This document shows positions 13,929 through 18,927 of a stretch of 18,927 bases of DNA, in pieces; position 1 is the stretch's first letter, and every line of letters starts with the position of its first letter. The DNA is from CAZHMN01 sp964533705. GTDB lineage: Bacteria; Electryoneota; B3-LCP. Location: positions 1 through 18,927 of the forward strand of contig CAZHMN010000056.1 of NCBI GenBank assembly GCA_964533705.1. The letters run 5' to 3'. The translations under genes were made by a program, and so were the position numbers. The notes below the pieces were generated by a model, which was not told the origin of the DNA, made no database searches, and worked only from the letters and a program-made list of their open reading frames with translations.

Positions 13929-14167
13929 GGTGGGTGGGAAACGAGAGGAGCTGGTAAAATATTGGAAGGAAACGGCGTATCATGATTTTATCACAATAGA
14001 GCACCTCTTCAACAGCATGATGATAGAGAGCCATCGCACGTTGCAAAGCTGAAATGATAAAGACACCGTCAAGCGGCAGCTTTTGTGATCCTTGTAACAG
14101 GTTATGGGGTAATCAATTTTAAAATCGTCATACAAGAGAAAAAAATCACAAACGGAGTAACGAACCT
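13929..14167 (+). other. unusually long 239-bp spacer between atpB and atpE
   Basis: F0 genes normally sit close together. This spacer has no credible gene: short frames such as one at 14017 have no ribosome-binding site. AAAGCTG (14045-14051) can pair with CAGCTTT (14077-14083) over a 25-nt loop. An AT-rich stretch follows (14110-14160), with TTGTAA at 14092-14097 but no good -10 at the right distance. It may hold an internal promoter or mRNA-processing structure that raises atpE output. Confidence 0.5.
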
Positions 14168-14395
14168 ATGGAAAACCTTGCAATCGGATTCATGGGCGCT
14201 GGATTGGGCGCCGGTATCGTCACCCTCGGAGCGGGATTGGGCATCGGCCGCATCGCCGGACAAGCAATGGACGGAATCGCCCGCCAGCCGGAAGCGGCGG
14301 GGAAAATCCAAACCGCGATGTTGATCTCGGCTGCACTGATCGAAGGGGTAGCCTTCTTCAATGCTGTGATCTGTATGTTGATCGCACTGAAATAA
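14168..14395 (+). CDS. atpE: ATP synthase F0 subunit c (proton-type)
   Basis: A 75-residue hairpin of two membrane helices that oligomerises into the rotor ring. Helix 1 carries the glycine-rich packing motif GAGLGIGRIAG (21-31), the polar loop is RQPEAAG (39-45), and helix 2 carries the ion-binding carboxylate Glu59 in ISAALIEGVAFF. In sodium-binding rings the glutamate is followed by Ser/Thr and helix 1 has a Gln ligand; here Glu59 is followed by Gly-Val and the helix-1 position is Ile, so proton use is the better reading. GGAG about 10 nt upstream supports ATG 14168. The 239-bp gap upstream and 7-bp gap to atpF are noted. Confidence 0.95.
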   Translation: MENLAIGFMGAGLGAGIVTLGAGLGIGRIAGQAMDGIARQPEAAGKIQTAMLISAALIEGVAFFNAVICMLIALK

Positions 14396-14402
14396 TCGAA
14401 CC

Positions 14403-14891
14403 ATGCAAGACATCATTATGCCTCAACCAGGGTCCATCATCTGGACCGTTGCCGTCTTCGTGGTACTGCTCTTCGTTTTGAGAAAATGGGCCTGGGGGCC
14501 CATCGTCAAGGCATTGCAAGCTCGCGAGGACAGCATAAAGAAAGACATCGAGGATGCCAGAAAATCCAGGCAGGAAGCAGAAGAGCTCCTCGAAAAGTAC
14601 CAGAAGCAGTTGGACGATGCGCGCAAAGAATCGCAGAAGCTGATCGGTGAAGCGACCGCCCGGGCCGAAGCACTCCACGAAGAGAAGAAAAAAGAGGTGG
14701 AAGCCGAAGCGCATTCGATGATCGAGAAAGCCAAGTCCGAGATCGAGTTGGAACGTCATAAAGCCGCCCAGGAACTGCGCAAGGAAGTGGTTGAAATCGC
14801 CATCACCGCGGCCAGTAAAGTGATCGGACAAGCGCTTAAAGCCGAGGATCACCGCGACCTGATTCAGCGTGAGATTGACGACCTGAACTAA
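14403..14891 (+). CDS. atpF: ATP synthase F0 subunit b
   Basis: A 162-residue stator stalk subunit: one N-terminal membrane helix (about 10-27, SIIWTVAVFVVLLFVLRKW), the typical WGPIVKAL junction, then a long charged, nearly continuous helix (about 35-150) rich in Glu, Lys and Ala. Only one b gene is present, so the stalk is expected to be a homodimer. It starts 7 bp after atpE without a clear ribosome-binding site, suggesting coupling; Met6 at 14418 is a possible alternative start. Confidence 0.93.
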   Translation: MQDIIMPQPGSIIWTVAVFVVLLFVLRKWAWGPIVKALQAREDSIKKDIEDARKSRQEAEELLEKYQKQLDDARKESQKLIGEATARAEALHEEKKKEVEAEAHSMIEKAKSEIELERHKAAQELRKEVVEIAITAASKVIGQALKAEDHRDLIQREIDDLN

Positions 14892-14989
14892 GGGATTGCT
14901 TCTTTTGTCATTGTTCAAAATCGGAGGATTCGCTTAGCGGTTTTGGAAATACCCTATCGCGCCCCCCGGTCTGAAACGGACACCGAGAA

Positions 14990-15529
14990 ATGAAAAATGA
15001 CGCACTGATTCGTATCTACACACGCCCTCTCTTCGATCTGGCAGTCGAAAACGATCAAATCGAGGTTATCGCGGCAGAACTGCAGGCTTTATCCAGCTTG
15101 TTTCAGCAGGTGCCCCAGTTGGAAGAGTACCTCGACAGCCCCAATGTTACTCGTGAGGCTAAACTCGATCTCCTGAAGAAAGCCTATGACCGCCCCTGGT
15201 CGGACTATTTCAACGGATTTATGAATCTAGTCTTGCGGAAAAGACGTCAGGATATACTTCCTTTCGCCTGGGAGGCTTTCGATAGCTACTGGGATGAGTA
15301 CCGCGGCCGAATTGAGGTCAAAGTCACTTCTGCGGCTGAATTGAGCGACGATCAGAAAAGTGCCTTGGCCGCAAAACTGGGAGCTCGCACCGGTAAGAAG
15401 GTGGAATTGCTATGTAAAGAGGATCCGAATGTCATAGGCGGTATCCGAATTCAGATCGGCCATCAGCTCCTGGATGCAACGCTGGTTGGCAAATTGGCTG
15501 CCTTAAAGGAAGAGTTGCTGCAGACTTAA
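14990..15529 (+). CDS. atpH: ATP synthase F1 subunit delta
   Basis: A 179-residue peripheral stalk protein of usual length (170-180) that joins subunit b to the top of the alpha3beta3 head. Seen: N-terminal helical domain beginning RIYTRPLFDLAVENDQIEVIAAEL, and the C-terminal signature NVIGGIRIQIGHQLLDATLVGKLAALKEEL. It is separated from atpF by 98 bp of sequence with no gene or clear promoter, looser than in most atp operons. The ribosome-binding site is modest (CGAGAA). Confidence 0.93.
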   Translation: MKNDALIRIYTRPLFDLAVENDQIEVIAAELQALSSLFQQVPQLEEYLDSPNVTREAKLDLLKKAYDRPWSDYFNGFMNLVLRKRRQDILPFAWEAFDSYWDEYRGRIEVKVTSAAELSDDQKSALAAKLGARTGKKVELLCKEDPNVIGGIRIQIGHQLLDATLVGKLAALKEELLQT

Positions 15530-15606
15530 GCGGACGTTTGCGATTAGTCAGCTCGGAAGAGTCTTACGACATTCGAATTACACGAGTGTGAAAAGGAAAT
15601 TGCAAA

Positions 15607-17157
15607 ATGCACATCCGACCCGAAGAAATTACCTCAATCATTAAAAAGCAGATCGCCGGCTTTGAAGCTAAGACTGAAATTGATGAAGTTGGGGAAGTCA
15701 TCCAGCTGGGTGATGGAATCGCCCGAGTTTACGGTCTGGAAAACGTTATGGCCATGGAGCTCGTGCAATTCCCCAACGACATCTACGGCATGACGCTGAA
15801 CTTGGAAGAAGACAACGTCGGTATCGCCATTTTCGGCGATTACACCAAGATCAAAGAAGGCGATATCGTGCGGCGTACCAACCGCATCGTGGAAGTACCA
15901 GTGGGAGAAGCGCTGCTGGGCCGGGTCATTGATCCGTTGGGCTTCCCGCTGGACGGCAAGGGCCCCATCAAAACGGACCTCACCAGGCCTGCCGAGAAAA
16001 AAGCCCCCGGCGTTATCTACCGCCAGCCGGTGAAAGAACCCTTGGAAACCGGCATTATGGCCATTGATGCCATGATCCCTATCGGGCGAGGACAGCGTGA
16101 GCTTATCATCGGTGACCGTCAGACCGGTAAAACTGCCATCGCCGTGGACGCCATCATCAACCAGAAGGGCAAGGACGTCATCTGCGTTTACGTCGCCATC
16201 GGTCAGAAGGGTTCGACGGTGGCCAGAGTGGTCAAAACGCTGGAAGATAACGGTGCGATGGATCACACCATCGTCGTTTCGTCCACCGCCGAGGAAACCG
16301 CGCCCATCCAGTACATTGCTCCTTTCTCCGGGGCTGCCATCGGCGAGTTCTTCCGCGATTCCGGTCGCCACGCCCTATGCGTCTATGACGACCTGACAAA
16401 GCATGCCTGGGCTTATAGGCAGTTATCGCTGCTCCTGCGCCGGCCGCCGGGGCGCGAAGCCTATCCCGGTGACATCTTTAATCTGCACTCACGTCTCCTG
16501 GAACGGGCCGCTCGAATGTCGGATGATCCCAAGGTGGCCGCGGGAGCCGGTTGCTCGGCCCCGGGTGGGTCGCTGACGGCTCTGCCCATCATCGAAACAC
16601 AGGCCGGTGACGTTTCCGCTTACATCCCCACCAACGTCATTTCCATCACGGACGGCCAGATTTACCTGGAACCCGATCTGTTCTACGCGGGCGTCAGACC
16701 GGCGATCAACGTGGGTATTTCAGTCTCCCGTGTAGGCGGTAACGCCCAGACCAAATCCATGCGGCAGGTTGCGGGATCGTTGAGGCTGGATCTGGCCCAA
16801 TATCGCGAATTGGCCGCTTTCGCTCAGTTCGGTTCCGATCTGGACAAAGCCACGATGGCTCAGTTGATTCGAGGCGAGCGACTCGTCGAAGTGCTGAAGC
16901 AGGGGCAGTATTCTCCCGTGCCGATGGAAGAGCAGGTGGTGATTATCTTCGCCGCCGTCAACGGCTATGCGGATAAAATCCCTGTCGGTGAAATGGATCG
17001 CTGGCAGAGTGAGTTTGTCAAGTACATGCGGGCTTCGCATGCCGATCAGCTTAAAGAAATCGCCGAAAAGAAAATCATCTCGGATGAATTGGAACCGAAG
17101 CTGAAGGCTTCCATTGAAGAATTTCTGCAGGGCTTTGTCGTAGAAAAAGCAGCATAA
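15607..17157 (+). CDS. atpA: ATP synthase F1 subunit alpha
   Basis: The 516-residue non-catalytic nucleotide-binding subunit of F1. Seen: N-terminal beta-barrel (VIQLGDGIARVYGLENV, 31-47), Walker A GDRQTGKT (169-176), the RQLSLLLRRPPGREAYPGD block (271-289), and the arginine finger Arg375 in ISVSRVGG. Length and motifs match the family. AAGGAA about 8 nt before ATG 15607 is a good ribosome-binding site. A 77-bp spacer separates it from atpH. Confidence 0.97.
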   Translation: MHIRPEEITSIIKKQIAGFEAKTEIDEVGEVIQLGDGIARVYGLENVMAMELVQFPNDIYGMTLNLEEDNVGIAIFGDYTKIKEGDIVRRTNRIVEVPVGEALLGRVIDPLGFPLDGKGPIKTDLTRPAEKKAPGVIYRQPVKEPLETGIMAIDAMIPIGRGQRELIIGDRQTGKTAIAVDAIINQKGKDVICVYVAIGQKGSTVARVVKTLEDNGAMDHTIVVSSTAEETAPIQYIAPFSGAAIGEFFRDSGRHALCVYDDLTKHAWAYRQLSLLLRRPPGREAYPGDIFNLHSRLLERAARMSDDPKVAAGAGCSAPGGSLTALPIIETQAGDVSAYIPTNVISITDGQIYLEPDLFYAGVRPAINVGISVSRVGGNAQTKSMRQVAGSLRLDLAQYRELAAFAQFGSDLDKATMAQLIRGERLVEVLKQGQYSPVPMEEQVVIIFAAVNGYADKIPVGEMDRWQSEFVKYMRASHADQLKEIAEKKIISDELEPKLKASIEEFLQGFVVEKAA

Positions 17158-17193
17158 TTCACTCGGTTTCCGCATCTAACCACGGATCGAGTT

Positions 17194-17217
17194 GGAATCC
17201 CGGATGGCGGGAACTCC
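17194..17217 (+). other. small hairpin in the atpA-atpG spacer
   Basis: TCCCG (17198-17202) pairs with CGGGA (17208-17212), with flanking GGA/TCC able to extend the stem across a small internal loop. It sits in a 137-bp spacer that shows no gene. It has no U-tract and could tune mRNA stability. Confidence 0.3.
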
Positions 17218-17294
17218 AGGAATCTGTTTAGGACAATAAACGCCAGGAACGTGTCATTCGGTAAGTAAGTAATATCACCTGAAAATAAAGCTCC

Positions 17295-18158
17295 ATGCCC
17301 TCTTTAAAACAGATTAAACGCCGAATCGCCTCGGTCAAATCCACGCAGCAGATTACCCGAGCGATGAAAATGGTGGCCGCAGCCCGACTACGCCGGGCAC
17401 AGATGAACATCATCAAGGCGCGACCCTACTCGCACAAGCTGCGCGACGTCATCAAGGATCTCGCCTGGCGATGCGACCGGTCCATGCACCCTCTGCTGGA
17501 TTTGCGCGAACCAAAGGAAATCGGCGTGATCGTGGTAACTTCGGATCGCGGCCTCTGCGGCAGTTTCAATACCAATCTCATCCGCCGCGCCGTCCATGAG
17601 ATCGAAGAGTTCAAAAAACTCGATTCCAGCATCCATCTGGTGACTATCGGCCGCAAGGGAACCGACTTCTTCCGCAAGCGCGGCTATGACATCATCCAAT
17701 CGCACGTTCAGCTTTTTCAGGATCTTCATTTCGGCGTTGCCGCCTCCATCGGCGAATCGCTGATTGACCTCTACGTCAGGGAAGAGCTTGATCGTATCTA
17801 CCTGATTTACAATGAGTTCAAGTCTGCAATTCAGCAGAATATCATCGTGGAGCAACTCCTGCCCATCATTCCCGAAGAAGGCGAAGGGGAGAGCAGTGGC
17901 GTAGATTTCATTTACGAGCCGGATCCGCTTAACGTATTATCGGGCGTTCTCCCCCTGTACGTCAACGTGCAGATGTGGCGGGTATTTCTGGAATCCAATG
18001 CAGCCGAACACGCCGCCCGCATGACCTCTATGGAGAATGCCACCAAGAACGCGGGCGAGCTGATTGACTCCTTGACACTGACCTATAACAAGGCGCGCCA
18101 GTCCTCCATTACGACCGAACTTCTCGAGGTGGTCTCGGGCGCGGAGGGCATGAAGTAG
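17295..18158 (+). CDS. atpG: ATP synthase F1 subunit gamma
   Basis: A 287-residue central rotor shaft. The N-terminal helix signature is seen (LKQIKRRIASVKSTQQITRAMKMVAAARLRRAQ), then SDRGLCGSFNTNLIR (76-90), and the C-terminal helix ending NKARQSSITTELLEVVSGAEGMK; the length is normal. It is the last atp gene here: instead of atpD (beta) and atpC (epsilon), a DUF72 gene starts 14 bp later. The ribosome-binding site is weak. Confidence 0.96.
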   Translation: MPSLKQIKRRIASVKSTQQITRAMKMVAAARLRRAQMNIIKARPYSHKLRDVIKDLAWRCDRSMHPLLDLREPKEIGVIVVTSDRGLCGSFNTNLIRRAVHEIEEFKKLDSSIHLVTIGRKGTDFFRKRGYDIIQSHVQLFQDLHFGVAASIGESLIDLYVREELDRIYLIYNEFKSAIQQNIIVEQLLPIIPEEGEGESSGVDFIYEPDPLNVLSGVLPLYVNVQMWRVFLESNAAEHAARMTSMENATKNAGELIDSLTLTYNKARQSSITTELLEVVSGAEGMK

Positions 18159-18172
18159 ATTTGAATTGAGCC

Positions 18173-18895
18173 ATGATTCGCATCGGCACATCCGGCTGGA
18201 CGTACCAACACTGGCGGGGGGTGTTTTATCCGGATGATTTGCCGCAGAGCCGCTGGTTCGATCATTATTGCAGGTTCTTTGATACCGTCGAACTGAACGC
18301 CACTTTCTACCGGTTATTCCCGGAGAAAACCTTTGAGGGTTGGCGCAGAAAAGCGCCGCCGGATTTTCGATTTGCCGTCAAATTATGGCGCTGGATCACG
18401 CATCGCAAGAGGCTTTCGAACGTTGCCGAGGACGTTGCCGTCTTCTGCCGCAGGGCAGAGAAGTTAGGGGAAAAGATTGGGCCCGTTCTGGTGCAATTTC
18501 CACCCGGACTCAAATGGTCGGAGAGGTTAGTTGAAGGCTTTATTAAGACTCTTCCCACGAGTTTCTATTGGGCCTTTGAAATCCGGAATCGGGACTGGCT
18601 GAACGAGGAGTTTTGCAGTTTGCTCAATAAGCGGGATATTGCCTTGATCTACGCCGATCACCCCAGGGTGGAGATGACGCCGGAACAAACTTTCGGCCCA
18701 TTTATTTACCTGCGTTTTCACGGAGCCGGCCAGCTTTATGCCGGTTCCTATCCAGATGGTCAACTGAAAGCATGGTCAGAGCGGATCGGGAACTGGGATC
18801 GAGAAGGTAAAGACGTCTGGATTTATTTTAATAACGATTTCGAAGGACATGCGGTAACGAATGCGGGGACGCTGAAGAGGATGTGCGTTACGTAG
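18173..18895 (+). CDS. DUF72 family protein (YecE-like, TIM-barrel fold)
   Basis: This 240-residue protein is a complete DUF72 member; the function of the family is not established. Seen: the N-terminal signature IRIGTSGWTYQHWRGVFYPDDLP, F-D-T-V-E-L-N-A-T-F-Y-R (36-47), FRFAVKLWRWITHRKRL (65-82), GPVLVQFPP (103-111), FEIRNRDWL (135-143) and a C-terminal VWIYFNNDFEGHAVTNA. It follows atpG by 14 bp and may be transcribed with the atp genes, but shares no known function with them. No frameshift or truncation is visible. Confidence 0.9.
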   Translation: MIRIGTSGWTYQHWRGVFYPDDLPQSRWFDHYCRFFDTVELNATFYRLFPEKTFEGWRRKAPPDFRFAVKLWRWITHRKRLSNVAEDVAVFCRRAEKLGEKIGPVLVQFPPGLKWSERLVEGFIKTLPTSFYWAFEIRNRDWLNEEFCSLLNKRDIALIYADHPRVEMTPEQTFGPFIYLRFHGAGQLYAGSYPDGQLKAWSERIGNWDREGKDVWIYFNNDFEGHAVTNAGTLKRMCVT

Positions 18896-18902
18896 AGGGT
18901 AG

Positions 18903-18923
18903 GTCGGATTCCCCGAATCCGAC
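18903..18923. repeat. 9-bp perfect palindromic hairpin at the window edge
   Basis: GTCGGATTC (18903-18911), a CCC loop, and GAATCCGAC (18915-18923) form a perfect stem starting 8 nt after the DUF72 stop. It may be the hairpin of a terminator or a copy of an interspersed palindromic element; the window ends 4 nt later, so a following T-run or further copies cannot be seen. Confidence 0.55.
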
Positions 18924-18927
18924 GGCA

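Noticed and set aside
13980..14052. Possible small gene between atpB and atpE
   Set aside because: Candidate frames are about 5-12 codons with no ribosome-binding site.
1..18927. CRISPR arrays, tRNAs, rRNAs, insertion sequences or phage genes
   Set aside because: No spaced direct repeats, cloverleaf-like sequence, transposase or phage proteins were recognised.

Overview
The window is 18.9 kb of bacterial DNA in which every confident gene is on the + strand. Coding density is high and nothing mobile is visible: no transposase, integrase, tRNA, rRNA or CRISPR array was seen. The gene set and order suggest an uncultured or poorly characterised Gram-negative bacterium related to the FCB (Fibrobacteres-Chlorobi-Bacteroidetes) assemblage or a neighbouring candidate phylum. 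The evidence is bacillithiol synthesis (BshA), HpnC/HpnD squalene synthesis, a bactofilin followed by AtpZ and the F0 genes, an AtpB with a cleavable-looking N-terminal extension, an ATP synthase operon that stops at atpG without atpD/atpC, and a LolA-like periplasmic protein. This placement is inferred from gene content; no marker phylogeny was possible.

Layout. 35-1159: bshA glycosyltransferase. 1315-4720: a tight four-gene group of phosphohexomutase, a 71-residue zinc-finger protein, hpnC and hpnD, separated by 7-23 bp. 4861-5940: a DnaJ-family co-chaperone lacking the G/F-rich linker, preceded by a promoter that fits both housekeeping and heat-shock consensus. 6149-6607: a GNAT acetyltransferase with its own promoter. 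6608-7068: a 461-bp regulatory region full of palindromes, then gdhA (NADP-type glutamate dehydrogenase, 7069-8403) and a strong 40-nt hairpin. 8518-8952: a GcvH-like protein with Glu at the position expected for the lipoyl lysine. 9062-10854: asd overlapping a LolA-like exported protein. 10985-18158: an apparent operon of M23 endopeptidase, bactofilin, atpZ, atpI, atpB, atpE, atpF, atpH, atpA and atpG. 18173-18895: a DUF72 (YecE-like) protein, then a 9-bp palindromic hairpin at the right edge.

How the genes work together. HpnC and HpnD carry out the first two steps from farnesyl diphosphate towards squalene; the third gene of the usual set (hpnE) and a cyclase are not here. The M23 enzyme and bactofilin are a known cell-wall-shaping pair and appear co-transcribed with the proton-translocating ATP synthase. 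The F1 beta and epsilon genes must lie elsewhere in the genome. gdhA and asd belong to nitrogen assimilation and aspartate-family amino acid synthesis.

No wholly new multi-gene system is evident; most of the window is core metabolism. The points most worth a second look are the GcvH-like protein without the canonical lipoyl lysine, the palindrome-rich gdhA control region, the zinc-finger protein inside the squalene operon, the sequestered ribosome-binding site between atpZ and atpI, the heat-shock-like promoter at dnaJ, and the bactofilin/M23/ATP-synthase linkage.
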